From: Mycolicibacterium palauense
GTDB taxonomy: Bacteria > Actinomycetota > Actinomycetes > Mycobacteriales > Mycobacteriaceae
Length of the DNA stretch: 47,226 bases
Assembly: GCF_002592005.1 (NCBI RefSeq)
Contig: NZ_NVQF01000042.1
Location: forward strand, 1-47,226
Direction: 5' to 3'
Below the pieces are notes generated by a model that saw nothing but the letters and a program-made list of their open reading frames with translations, searched no databases and was not told where the DNA came from. Position numbers and translations under genes: made by a program. Below are positions 17,418 through 26,343 of this stretch, piece after piece. Positions within the stretch are counted from its first letter, which is position 1, and every line of letters begins with the position of its first letter.

Positions 17418-17470
17418 CTTTCTCCTTTCCGCAGGCAGTGCAGCCGATGGTGAACCCGCCGCGGGTGTGG

Positions 17471-17812
17471 CTACGCGGGCCGCACACCGGGCTTTCGTAC
17501 CGCAACGTCTCCGTGAACCCGTGCCTGGCAAGCGAGCCGAACCTGTCGGCGTGCGCGCAGGTGGGGCGACAGCAACTCGAGCGTGTTCCGCTCCTTGTCT
17601 CGCATCGCCGAGAGGTTCTGACCACCCGATAGAACCTCGGCCCAGCAAACGGAGCAAGTACCTTCACCATGGCAGAGCGTCGGCCATCGGTAGCCGCGTC
17701 GCTCCGCGGCTCCCATCACCGTCTCGTCGGCCGCCACCTCCAGCACTAGCCCGACCGGTTCGATCACCACCGAGACGCTCTGCCTCGCTGCACGTTCCGC
17801 GCGCCCGATCAC
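17471..17812 (-). CDS. 2Fe-2S ferredoxin, adrenodoxin-like
   Basis: The product has 113 residues from the GTG at 17812, which overlaps the Rieske oxygenase stop (GTGA). Cluster ligands are C47, C53, C56 and C95 (C-X5-C-X2-C-X38-C), the spacing of adrenodoxin-type rather than plant-type ferredoxins. It most likely donates electrons to the oxygenase encoded immediately upstream. No ferredoxin reductase gene is seen in the window, so the reductase must act in trans. Confidence 0.88.
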   Translation of the reverse strand: MIGRAERAARQSVSVVIEPVGLVLEVAADETVMGAAERRGYRWPTLCHGEGTCSVCWAEVLSGGQNLSAMRDKERNTLELLSPHLRARRQVRLACQARVHGDVAVRKPGVRPA

Positions 17813-19137
17813 CGCGACAAGTAGTCCGAAATCGCCCTGTGCAGATTGCTGACATTCCCATCCGGCCGGCCCCAGACCGGGCCTCGGTAGCCGCGGGAGT
17901 GCACGCCGCGCTGCCACACGGGCAGATTCGTGAAGTCCTGGGTCAGAACCGTGCCCCACGCCTTGGTGTCCCGCCAATCCTCGTAGAACTCGGTTTCCAT
18001 CGGTGGACGCTCAGCACCCTCGGGAAGCAATTTGAGGTAGTACACGTCGAAGAGGCACTGCTCATGGTTGAGTCCGTTCGGCCGCATCCTGAGGATCAGT
18101 GCGTTCCCGGCATTGCAGGGAATCGTGAAGTTGGGAAAAACATTCCACAGCTCGCCGGCAAGAAGCTCCGAGTCGTCATAGGGATTGAGGTCAATCCCTT
18201 CTGCCTCGGCCTGCTGTCGCCGGATGCTCGCGAAAAATGTACCCATGGTGACGTCCTCGGGCAACGACTTCAGTGTGTCCAGAAGTGAGTTTGCCAGTGA
18301 CACGTCCTCTTCGTTGTAGTAGTCGGCCTCAGCGAGGTCGGCCATCAGCGCCATCAGGACTTCCTCCCGGTCTCCGGCACCCTCACCGAGCCGTGCGCTG
18401 GGCTTACCCATGTTGCCCGGCTTGATCCGGTGCATCCCATGGTCACCGTGCTGCTCGTAGATCATCCCGGTGTCGTCGAGGTACTGCAGTGCCTGCGGAT
18501 GGGTGCCCACCGCGTGATAGGTCTCGATGAACGCCTCATGGCAGAGTTTCCAGTTCGCGTCGATGACGGTGGTGCGCAAGCGCGTGCACACCATCTTGTC
18601 GATCCCGTAGTGCTCGACGTGTGCGCGTACGGGGCCCAGATATTGGTCCAGCGGGATAGCCCCCGGATCCATGTTGATGAAGACGAAGCCGGCCCATGTC
18701 TCGACCTTGCACTCGGGAAGATGCAGTCCGTCCGGTGCGACGGCCTTCGAGTCGAAGTCGTGGGGGTCAGTGACCTCTTTCAGCGAGCCGTCGAGGTTCC
18801 AGCACCACGAGTGGGAGCGACAACGGATTTCCGAGCACGTTCCTCTGCCCTCCTTCAACCTCATCCCTCGGTGTTGACAGGCATTGTGGAGCGCCTTGAT
18901 CTGACCGTCAGTACTGCGAACGATCAGGATCGACTGGTCGCCGATTTCGTATTCGCAGAAATCGCCGGGCTTCTCGACCTCTTCGACGCGGCAGGCGACC
19001 TGCCAAACCCGGGTCCACAGTTTCTCGGCTTCCAGACCGGCGAAGTCGGCTGAAATGTATCGATCCCTGATCCCGAGTTCTGCTCCCTTGCTGCGGTACT
19101 CGTCGTTGCGCATCCTCGGCTGTGCGGTTGATGTCAT
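17809..19137 (-). CDS. Rieske non-heme iron oxygenase, alpha subunit
   Basis: The product has 442 residues from the ATG at 19137, with GAGGAGG upstream. The Rieske [2Fe-2S] motif is C87-X-H89-X16-C106-X2-H109. The mononuclear iron site includes H208 and H213 in ETYHAVGTH. No beta-subunit gene is adjacent, so it is probably an alpha-only oxygenase hydroxylating a ring, methyl or side-chain carbon. Translation is coupled to the ferredoxin gene. The family includes ring-hydroxylating dioxygenases and monooxygenases such as the KshA type; this protein is longer than KshA and I would not assign a substrate. Confidence 0.9.
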   Translation of the reverse strand: MTSTAQPRMRNDEYRSKGAELGIRDRYISADFAGLEAEKLWTRVWQVACRVEEVEKPGDFCEYEIGDQSILIVRSTDGQIKALHNACQHRGMRLKEGRGTCSEIRCRSHSWCWNLDGSLKEVTDPHDFDSKAVAPDGLHLPECKVETWAGFVFINMDPGAIPLDQYLGPVRAHVEHYGIDKMVCTRLRTTVIDANWKLCHEAFIETYHAVGTHPQALQYLDDTGMIYEQHGDHGMHRIKPGNMGKPSARLGEGAGDREEVLMALMADLAEADYYNEEDVSLANSLLDTLKSLPEDVTMGTFFASIRRQQAEAEGIDLNPYDDSELLAGELWNVFPNFTIPCNAGNALILRMRPNGLNHEQCLFDVYYLKLLPEGAERPPMETEFYEDWRDTKAWGTVLTQDFTNLPVWQRGVHSRGYRGPVWGRPDGNVSNLHRAISDYLSR

Positions 19138-19258
19138 CGAATCTGTCCTCCTCGTTGGATTACCGTTGCCCGCCGCCAGAATGCGACAGCTCGAAGGTGG
19201 GTCGATACCCAGTGCACCCCTGCACGGATCCTGCTGCAAATAAGTGGGTTTCATATAT

Positions 19259-19283
19259 GTGACCGCGATGCGCGTGCGGTCAC
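19259..19283. terminator. Perfect 8-bp inverted repeat
   Basis: GTGACCGC - 9 bases - GCGGTCAC lies about 120 bases upstream of the Rieske gene and about 115 bases after the end of the amidohydrolase gene on the same strand. It could terminate the upstream unit or be an operator. There is no T tract. Confidence 0.35.
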
Positions 19284-19398
19284 TCATGGATCACCCGCCG
19301 CGACGCTCGTGGGCAATGACCATCTCACATTTCCGGCACCCGAGGGCCACCGACCGCCGATCGACATCATCGCGCCGACTCGGGATCGAGTTCTGCTG

Positions 19399-20610
19399 TC
19401 AGGAAACGCCCAGCAGTTCTGCCGCAGTACCACCGAAAAACTTGGCATCTTGTTCGGGAGCGACCCCATTCATACTTGCGCGGAATGTCGTCAACGGCTT
19501 ATTCCAGCCCTCACTGTGCGGCCAATCGCTACCGAACATCAGGTTCTTACCGAACGCGGTGTCGAAGTAGGCCGTGATGGGCTCCATCGGATTTACCGTG
19601 CTGCGAAAATGGTCCAGCAGGTACTCGCTCGGCTGGCGCTTGAGCTGCACCGTGTGCCTTCGCGCGATCGCCTCGTAACCGTAGGATATGTCCAGGCCCG
19701 GGCCGTTGACCACGTTGCCCGTGCTGCCGGGGATACCTTCGCTGGCGCCGATCAGCGGAGCGATCCACCCAGCGGTCAGCTCGACCGTGGCGAACTTCAG
19801 TGAAGGAAACCTGTCAAACACGCCGTTGAGGATCAAGTCTGCGGCCGCGACTTGGACGCCCAGGTGGGAGAAGGTCATGTCGAGCGCGGTGAACAAGGGG
19901 TCGCCGGCGTCGACAAACCAGCCCTCTTCCAGACCGCTGGCGCGCACGTCGGCATCCTGAATATGGAAGACGGGGACAATACCGTTGTCCACGAACGCCC
20001 GCCACGCTCGGTCGTGGTCTGGATGTGACATCCGACGTCCGTCCACGAGGCCGTACGACACGAATGCGGACTTGATACCGTTCTTGCCCAGGTAAGCCAG
20101 TTCGTTCTCCAGCCAGTCCAGGTTGCCGCCCCGTAATGTGACATGTCCCGACGGCTCCAGACGTCCCCCGCCCTCCTGCCGGACGGCGACCGCCCACCGG
20201 TTCCAAGCGGTCAGGTTGGCCCGGATGATATCCAGACGGTCGTAGACGTATCGCCCCCACACTGCGCCGAAGTGCGGGAGTAGGATCGTCTTGTCGATTC
20301 CGAGTTCATCCAGTTGCTCGACCCGAGCCTTGGGCTCAGTGCAAGCCGCTGGCATATCGACGACATAGTCGATCTCGGCCGGCTTTCTGTCCTTCCAGTT
20401 CTGCCACGGCCCGAAGAACGACACGAAGCCGTCCTCTGGGACGGTCTTGGCGTAGATGAACATGAGCTGGTTCGTCGCCCTGGACCACAGCCATGGATAG
20501 CCGAGTTCGTCCCGAGTCATCTCCAGGGCGAGATCCTTTTTGTCGGGATCGCAATGATCCATCCACATGTTCGGATACTCGAATAGGTGCTGATCGAAGT
20601 CGAAGATCAC
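19399..20610 (-). CDS. Amidohydrolase-2 family protein (ACMSD-like fold)
   Basis: The product has 403 residues from the GTG at 20610, with GGAGG 6 bases upstream. The N-terminal DFDQHLFE resembles the metal-binding D-x-H entry motif of PF04909 amidohydrolases. A late FGSDWPHSEG carries the conserved Asp of the TIM-barrel metal site. Members hydrolyse C-C or C-N bonds or decarboxylate ring-cleavage products. It stands alone between the ACAD and Rieske genes and has its own upstream ATCTGAA box. A second family member lies at 26340-27548, so the locus holds two distinct paralogs. Confidence 0.85.
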   Translation of the reverse strand: MIFDFDQHLFEYPNMWMDHCDPDKKDLALEMTRDELGYPWLWSRATNQLMFIYAKTVPEDGFVSFFGPWQNWKDRKPAEIDYVVDMPAACTEPKARVEQLDELGIDKTILLPHFGAVWGRYVYDRLDIIRANLTAWNRWAVAVRQEGGGRLEPSGHVTLRGGNLDWLENELAYLGKNGIKSAFVSYGLVDGRRMSHPDHDRAWRAFVDNGIVPVFHIQDADVRASGLEEGWFVDAGDPLFTALDMTFSHLGVQVAAADLILNGVFDRFPSLKFATVELTAGWIAPLIGASEGIPGSTGNVVNGPGLDISYGYEAIARRHTVQLKRQPSEYLLDHFRSTVNPMEPITAYFDTAFGKNLMFGSDWPHSEGWNKPLTTFRASMNGVAPEQDAKFFGGTAAELLGVS

Positions 20611-20705
20611 GATGCCCTCCAGGTGTCGCTTGCGCCGGGTAGCCGGGATTGTTGGCTGCTGTTGTCAAGCTAGCTGCGCGCAGGTGTGTTCAAAACGGGC
20701 GAGAG

Positions 20706-20712
20706 TTCAGAT
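20706..20712 (-). promoter_or_regulatory. ATCTGAA box upstream of amidohydrolase gene
   Basis: Reads CTATCTGAAC on the coding strand, 96 bases before the amidohydrolase start, inside the 204-base gap after the ACAD gene. Confidence 0.4.
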
Positions 20713-20814
20713 AGCGCGATTTAGGCCTGCTGTTCCGCGCTCGCCGCGTTTCGTGACTTTGACGCGCCGTTTCTGCCTTCAGCAGTGCAGTTTTCGGGCA
20801 CCGTGAATCTGGCC

Positions 20815-21957
20815 TCACAACCCGATGCTCCGCCCGATGAGATCCTTCATGATCTCGGTGGTCCCGCCGTAAATGGTCTGGATGCGCATGTCGACGTAGT
20901 CCTTGGCAACCTTGTACTCGTTCATGTAGCCGTATCCGCCGTGGAGCTGGAGGCACGCATCGACGACGCGCTTGGCCAGTTCGGTACACCACCACTTGGC
21001 TTTGGCAGCATCGACCGCCGTGAACTGCCTGTCCAACACTGCTCTCAGGCAGCGGTCCACGTACTGCTCGGCGATATCCAGTTCTGTGTCGAGTTCGGCG
21101 AGCACGAATCGGTTGTGCTGAAAACTACCGATACTCTGACCGAACGCACGACGATCCTTGGCGTATTGAAGTGTCTGATCGAATGTTTCCCGCGCCCCGG
21201 CCACCGCGGCGATGGCAATCGACAGCCGCTCAGCCGGCAGGTTTGCCATCAAATGGTAGAAACCCCGATTGACCTCGCCGAGCACGTTGGTGGCGGGCAC
21301 CCGAACATCGTCGAAGTGCAGTTCGGCAGTGTCCTGTGCGGGCTGGCCCATCTTGTCCAGTTTGCGGCCCCGTTCGAAACCGGGCATACCTCGTTCCACG
21401 ACCAGTAGCGTGAATCCCTTGTGCCCGGCGCCGGGATCGGTGCGCGCGACGACGATGACGAGGTCACTGTTTATGCCGGCTGAGATGAATGTTTTTGACC
21501 CGTTCAGAATCCAATCGTCACCAGCGCGCACTGCGGTCGTCCGGATCCCGGCCAAGTCGCTGCCAGCCCCGGGCTCGCTCATCGCGATGGCCCCAATCAA
21601 TTCTCCGGTTGCATAGCCCGGTAACCATCGTTGCTTCTGATCGGGCGTCGAGAGGTCCTTCAGATAAGGGCCGACGATGTCATTGTGCACGCTCAACGCG
21701 GGGGTGAGGAAGCCGAACCTGGCCAGCTCCTCGACGACGACCGCGTTGAACCGGAAGTCGTCGGATCCTCCCCCACCGTATTCCTCGGGCATGTTGAAAC
21801 CGACAAGACCGTAACGACCTGCCGCCAAGTAGGCGGACCGGTCGACGATGCCCGCCCTTTCCCACGTCTCGGCGTTCGGTGCCACTTCACGGGCGACAAA
21901 CTGCTTGGCGGTTTCGCGCAGCTGTTCATGTTCGATCTCGAAGATGTTTCTTTTCAA
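20815..21957 (-). CDS. Acyl-CoA dehydrogenase, LCAD type
   Basis: The product has 380 residues starting at a TTG (21957) preceded by AAAAGGA. FAD/substrate motifs AIAMSEPGAGSDL and NGSKTFIS are clear. The C-terminal YEGT Glu that is the base in short- and medium-chain enzymes is Gly here (IYGGTTEI). The base is instead expected at E243 in PAERLSIA, as in long-chain and isovaleryl-type enzymes. This points to a bulky or long acyl-CoA substrate. It is 95 bases downstream of an acyl-CoA synthetase gene on the same strand, so the two probably act in sequence. Confidence 0.9.
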   Translation of the reverse strand: MKRNIFEIEHEQLRETAKQFVAREVAPNAETWERAGIVDRSAYLAAGRYGLVGFNMPEEYGGGGSDDFRFNAVVVEELARFGFLTPALSVHNDIVGPYLKDLSTPDQKQRWLPGYATGELIGAIAMSEPGAGSDLAGIRTTAVRAGDDWILNGSKTFISAGINSDLVIVVARTDPGAGHKGFTLLVVERGMPGFERGRKLDKMGQPAQDTAELHFDDVRVPATNVLGEVNRGFYHLMANLPAERLSIAIAAVAGARETFDQTLQYAKDRRAFGQSIGSFQHNRFVLAELDTELDIAEQYVDRCLRAVLDRQFTAVDAAKAKWWCTELAKRVVDACLQLHGGYGYMNEYKVAKDYVDMRIQTIYGGTTEIMKDLIGRSIGL

Positions 21958-22052
21958 CGGTTTCCTTTTCGAAGCGGCGGCAACGGAATGCGAGGCCGTT
22001 AGGCCGGCGCACGGGCATGCTCAGCACCGTTGTGATCGGTGTGTTCCTAGGG

Positions 22053-23723
22053 TTAGGTGCCCGCGGGCTCTCGGCATTCTCCGCCGACGTCATTCGGCGC
22101 TTGATTATCGCCGGGAAATCGATAGTGCTCGAACCGTGACCGCAGTGTCTTCTTACTGAACTTCCCGACGCTTGTTTTGGGCACGGCATCGATGAATTCG
22201 ACGGCGTCGGGCAGCCACCATTTGGCTACGCGAGGTTTGAGATGCTCGATGATCTCATCGACAGTCAACGACTCTCCCGCTTTGACAACCACGCATGCCA
22301 GTGGCCGTTCGACCCACCGCTCATGGCGGATGGCGATCACCGCAGCTTCGGAGACCTTGGGATGAGCCATGATTTCGTTCTCCAGCTCCACCGAGCTGAT
22401 CCACTCGCCGCCGGATTTCACAAGATCCTTGGTCCGGTCGACCAGAAGCAGGGAGCCGTACTGGTCACACACACCGACGTCACCGGTCCGCAGCCAACCG
22501 TCATCGGTGAACGAGGAACTGTGATCCGCGCTGTGGTAGTACGAGCTTGCGATCCAAGGGCCGGCAGCTTGCACCTCTCCGCTGCTGCTGGCGTCCCAGG
22601 GCGCTTCTGCGCCCGTGTCCGGATCCACCAAGCGCAGCTCAACGAGGGGTATGGGCAGGCCCTGCCGAGCCAGCACTTCGATCCTCTCCTCGGCGCTGAG
22701 GTCGTCGTGGTGGCTACGGATATAGGACACCGTGGCAAGGGGGCTGGTCTCGGTCATGCCCCACGCCTGGGTCAGCGGCAAGCCAAGGGCCTGCCGGTAG
22801 GTCTGCAAGAGGGACTTTGGAGCGGCGGACCCGCCGCTGAGGACGAGGCGCAGCATCGTGAGGTCGTACTCTTCGAGAAGGGGGGCGGCCCCCATCCAGA
22901 TCGTGGGAACCGCAGCTGCCACGGTGACCCGGTGATCGGCGAGCAGCCCGAGCAGTGATCTGGGGCTCGAGTTCGGTCCGGGCAGCACAAGACTTGCCCC
23001 GGTGAGAAGAGCCGCGTAGGGCAGTCCCCACGAGTTGACGTGGAACATCGGCACGATCGGCATCACTACATCACGCTCACAGAGCCCCAGTACATCCGCC
23101 GTCAATGCCGTCACGGAGTGCAGCAGGATGGAGCGGTGCGAATACACCACGCCCTTAGGATGTCCCGTCGTTCCGGACGTGTAGCACATCGCCGCAGCGG
23201 CATTTTCATCGTCGATCTCGAAGGCCCCCTCATAGGGCACACTGTCGTCGAGCAGCTGTTCATAGCGCAGCACGCCAGGATGGTCCGGAACCTCGTCATC
23301 TGATCCGTCGTCGATGACGACGAAGTATCTCACGTCCGGCATCTGTTCCGCGAGCGGCCAAAGCACGGCGATCAGTGAGCGGTCGACGAACACGACCTCG
23401 TCGCGCGCATGGTTGACGATGAACACGATCTGATCGGCGAACAGCCGAACGTTTACGGTATGCAGTACCCGACCAGTGCACGGTGCGGCCAGGTAGAGCG
23501 CCAGATGCTGCCGGGTATTCCAGCAGAAGGTCGCTACCCGAGATCCCTGACCGATACGCAGGTCATCGAACACCGTCGCCAGCCGCCGCACTTCGGCACA
23601 CACGTCGGCGACCGTGGACTCCGATACCGTCCCTGCAGCAGTGCCGGTGACGACCTTCTTGTGGCCGAAATGCCGTTCCGCCCGATGGAAGATGTGCGGT
23701 ATTGCAAGGGGGCGGTTCTGCAT
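22053..23723 (-). CDS. Fatty-acid/long-chain acyl-CoA synthetase (FadD type)
   Basis: The product has 556 residues from the ATG at 23723, with AAGGA just upstream; a GTG at 23735 is the alternative. The AMP-binding P-loop YTSGTTGHPKGV, the motif GWLRTGDVG and the C-terminal catalytic lysine region (SVGKFSKKTLR) are all present, so the enzyme should be active. It converts a carboxylic acid to its CoA thioester. It precedes the LCAD-type dehydrogenase gene and follows the aldehyde dehydrogenase, giving a plausible aldehyde to acid to acyl-CoA to enoyl-CoA series. Confidence 0.9.
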   Translation of the reverse strand: MQNRPLAIPHIFHRAERHFGHKKVVTGTAAGTVSESTVADVCAEVRRLATVFDDLRIGQGSRVATFCWNTRQHLALYLAAPCTGRVLHTVNVRLFADQIVFIVNHARDEVVFVDRSLIAVLWPLAEQMPDVRYFVVIDDGSDDEVPDHPGVLRYEQLLDDSVPYEGAFEIDDENAAAAMCYTSGTTGHPKGVVYSHRSILLHSVTALTADVLGLCERDVVMPIVPMFHVNSWGLPYAALLTGASLVLPGPNSSPRSLLGLLADHRVTVAAAVPTIWMGAAPLLEEYDLTMLRLVLSGGSAAPKSLLQTYRQALGLPLTQAWGMTETSPLATVSYIRSHHDDLSAEERIEVLARQGLPIPLVELRLVDPDTGAEAPWDASSSGEVQAAGPWIASSYYHSADHSSSFTDDGWLRTGDVGVCDQYGSLLLVDRTKDLVKSGGEWISSVELENEIMAHPKVSEAAVIAIRHERWVERPLACVVVKAGESLTVDEIIEHLKPRVAKWWLPDAVEFIDAVPKTSVGKFSKKTLRSRFEHYRFPGDNQAPNDVGGECREPAGT

Positions 23724-23768
23724 TAATCCTTGCACGACAATCCTTTCCGACAGAACGCTGGTCCGACA

Positions 23769-25217
23769 TTAAGCGGGCAGCGCAATGGATTTGGTCTCCA
23801 GGAACTCTGCGAATCCGTCGTGTCCGAGTTCACGGCCCAGCCCACTCTGCTTGTAACCCCCGAACGGGGTGTCCGCAGCCAGCCACACACCGCCATTGAC
23901 ACCCACGGTGCCAGTGCGCAGTCTGCGCGCGATGGACATGGCGCGCTCCGCGTCGGCACTGTGCACGGCTGCCGACAGGCCGTAGATGCTGCTGTTGGCG
24001 ATCCGCACTGCCTCGTCGTCATCCTCATAAGGGATGACCGACAGAACCGGACCGAAGATCTCCTCTTGCGCGATCACCGCGTTCGGGTCGACATCGCAGA
24101 ACAGGGTGGGTTCGACGTAGTAGCCGACTGCGGGCGAATCGGGGACGCCTCCTCCGACGAGGAGCCGCGCTTCCCGCTTGCCGGCCTCGATCATGGCAAG
24201 GATTCGCTCACGTTGGCGTGCGTTGATCACCGGCCCCACCACCACCGCCGGATCCGTCGGGTCGCCGCAGCTGAGCTGTTCGAATGCTGCCCGCGCGACG
24301 GCGACACCCTCGTCGTAGCGACGCCGCGGCAGCAGCAACCGGGTGGTCAGTGCGCATCCCTGACCGGCGTGTGCACACACGCCGGCGAAGTCCGCGGCCA
24401 GTGCGGGCAGATCCGCGTCGTCCAGAACGATGTTCGCAGACTTCCCGCCGAGCTCCAGGCATACCCGCGTGAGGTGGTCGGCTGCTCCGGCCATGATGCG
24501 CTTGCCGACTGCGGTGGAGCCGGTGAAGGTGATCATGTCGACTCGGGGGTCCTTTACGAGCGCTTCTCCGATCAGCGGATCCGCTGCAGTGATGACGTTG
24601 ACGACGCCCGGGGGGATATCGGTGCGCTCCGCGATGATCCGGCCGAACTCTGTACCGCACCAGGGAGTGTCTGGTGCCGGCTTGAGCACGACGGTGCACC
24701 CTGCAGCCACGGCCGCCGCCACCTTGAAGATATTCAGTGGCAGCGGGTAGTTCCAGGGAGTGATCGCCGCGACGACGCCCACCGGCTCGCGAACAACGGT
24801 CCGATGCGACGTCACTGCGGCAAGGGTGTCTCTGGCGGCGATCTGCGTCTCGTACGGATAGTTGGTGGCGAGCTCCGCCCAGTAGGAGACCGAATCGAGA
24901 ATGGTGTCGAGCCAGATCGAGTGGGTGAGCGCGATAGGGACACCCGCCTCCCGCACGAGGACGTCGCGAAGGAGTTCCTGTTCAGTGCACAGCGCCTCGT
25001 GCAGCTGACGCAGGCAGTGCGCCCGGAAGTGGTGGTCGCGTGACCACGACGACTCGTCGAAGGAACGCCGCGCGGCACCGATGGCTTCGTCGACGTCCGT
25101 GCGATCGGCGTCAGGTGCCTCGCCGATGCATTGCGCGGTAGCGGGATTGACATTCGGGTACGTTCGACCCTTCAATCCACCGCGAAGAGCTCCGTCAATC
25201 AGCATGCCCGCCATCAT
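23769..25217 (-). CDS. NAD(P)-dependent aldehyde dehydrogenase
   Basis: The product has about 482 residues from the ATG at 25217 (a second ATG follows at once; a GTG at 25244 is also in frame). Catalytic and cofactor residues are intact: N156 (TPWNYP), K179 (VVLKPAP), E255 (LELGGKS) and C288 (AGQGC). NADP/NAD choice cannot be read reliably. It probably oxidises an aldehyde formed in the pathway. The gene lies about 45 bases upstream of the acyl-CoA synthetase gene and is probably cotranscribed with it. Confidence 0.92.
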   Translation of the reverse strand: MMAGMLIDGALRGGLKGRTYPNVNPATAQCIGEAPDADRTDVDEAIGAARRSFDESSWSRDHHFRAHCLRQLHEALCTEQELLRDVLVREAGVPIALTHSIWLDTILDSVSYWAELATNYPYETQIAARDTLAAVTSHRTVVREPVGVVAAITPWNYPLPLNIFKVAAAVAAGCTVVLKPAPDTPWCGTEFGRIIAERTDIPPGVVNVITAADPLIGEALVKDPRVDMITFTGSTAVGKRIMAGAADHLTRVCLELGGKSANIVLDDADLPALAADFAGVCAHAGQGCALTTRLLLPRRRYDEGVAVARAAFEQLSCGDPTDPAVVVGPVINARQRERILAMIEAGKREARLLVGGGVPDSPAVGYYVEPTLFCDVDPNAVIAQEEIFGPVLSVIPYEDDDEAVRIANSSIYGLSAAVHSADAERAMSIARRLRTGTVGVNGGVWLAADTPFGGYKQSGLGRELGHDGFAEFLETKSIALPA

Positions 25218-25395
25218 CGTCCATTCAGATCGACCACGCCCCAACGTGTCTCAGTCCTAGTTTCGTTCTGCTGCATAAGTATCCCAATCGGTAGCGAACG
25301 GAGCACAATGCGGTGCGCGGTGCGGAGATCGGCGTCCAGCGGAGCTGCCGCGGTGCGACAGCTCCGCCGAACGGGGTCGAGTACCTTGAGATCGG

Positions 25396-25824
25396 CTACT
25401 TCTTGCCAGTGAAGAACGCCTCGATATCGGGCAACTTCGCCAGGTTCTCCAGGAGCCCACGCGGATCGAAGTAGTCTGTCCACCGCGATATCTTGCCGTC
25501 GCGCACCTCGAAAACCCCTACCACCGGCACGGTGAGAATATGCTCGCCCGCCCCTGTTCGGCCCACATCGATGCGCTCGGTGAACACCACATTGCCCGGC
25601 CCCTCGGCGGCGTTGAGGATTTCTGCGGTGAGCACATAGTCCCCGAACACCTGCGCGCTCATCTCGTGCTTGGACATGATGTCCTCGATTCCCACACAGG
25701 GTGGAAAGCCCGAGTTTCCCCACACGGCGTCTTCTGTCATGGAGTTCCGGAGATGCTCCGGCACCTTCGAGATAGGTTGCTCCATTCCTTTGAGGAACGC
25801 GCGGACGACGGCCTCATTGCTCAT
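25396..25824 (-). CDS. Limonene-1,2-epoxide hydrolase family protein
   Basis: The product has 142 residues from the ATG at 25824, with AGGAG 8 bases upstream. The single alpha+beta domain belongs to the LEH/SnoaL-like fold. The LEH catalytic triad is conserved: R84 and D86 (TERID) and D117 (RWTDYFD), with the 31-residue D-D spacing of limonene epoxide hydrolase. It should add water to an epoxide in one step without a covalent intermediate. Mycobacterial EphG, the best-studied relative, acts on steroid and fatty-acid epoxides. The gene has its own ATCTGAA box about 90 bases upstream. Confidence 0.85.
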   Translation of the reverse strand: MSNEAVVRAFLKGMEQPISKVPEHLRNSMTEDAVWGNSGFPPCVGIEDIMSKHEMSAQVFGDYVLTAEILNAAEGPGNVVFTERIDVGRTGAGEHILTVPVVGVFEVRDGKISRWTDYFDPRGLLENLAKLPDIEAFFTGKK

Positions 25825-25913
25825 GTCGTGTACTCCTATAGTGTTGAATGTCGTTGCTTTCAAGCAGTATTGAGCCTATTTGGCGTGGTTAGCTCGGCGG
25901 AACCCGCCACAAG

Positions 25914-25920
25914 TTCAGAT
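25914..25920 (-). promoter_or_regulatory. ATCTGAA box upstream of the LEH-family gene
   Basis: Reads GCACTATCTGAACTT on the coding strand, about 90 bases before the LEH gene. It overlaps the last codons and stop of the DUF35 gene. Confidence 0.4.
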
Positions 25921-26343
25921 AGTGCGCGGTGAGTCCTGCGGCACCCAGTTCACCAAAGTGACGCTGCCTTGCTGAGACTGGAAGTCGGCGCGCATCGCCA
26001 TGCCCGCCTGCAGGTCGGGACGGCCCGGCAGGCACCCCGCGAAACGCACACCGGGAGCGTCGTCCAGTGCCACCAGGACCACGGTGTAGGGCACCGGAAA
26101 GGCTGGGTGTACCTGATGTTCGGCGACCGTCCAAGACACCAGGTGGCCGCTGGGCGACACCCGCTTCCACTCCACGGTCCAGGATCGGCAGCCCGGGCAA
26201 TAGGAGCGGGGAAGATGGAGTACCGCACCGCACTTCGCACAAGCACATACGGCGACCTGATGGTCTTGCGCCGCCATCCAGAACCCCGCCGTGTCGGGGT
26301 CACTGGTAACCGGCAGCGGCACCGCGGCTGTGCCCACCGTCAC
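25915..26343 (-). CDS. DUF35 Zn-ribbon/OB-fold protein (acyl-CoA binding)
   Basis: The product has 142 residues from the GTG at 26343, which overlaps the amidohydrolase stop (GTGA). An N-terminal zinc ribbon (CAKCG ... CPGC, about residues 35-52) is followed by an OB fold with GVRFAG and a VNW ending, as in DUF35 proteins. In steroid side-chain degradation such proteins or domains (ChsH2) bind Ltp2-type aldolases and are needed for their activity. An Ltp2-like gene lies at 28929-30101 in the same transcriptional direction, so they are likely partners. Confidence 0.88.
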   Translation of the reverse strand: MTVGTAAVPLPVTSDPDTAGFWMAAQDHQVAVCACAKCGAVLHLPRSYCPGCRSWTVEWKRVSPSGHLVSWTVAEHQVHPAFPVPYTVVLVALDDAPGVRFAGCLPGRPDLQAGMAMRADFQSQQGSVTLVNWVPQDSPRTI

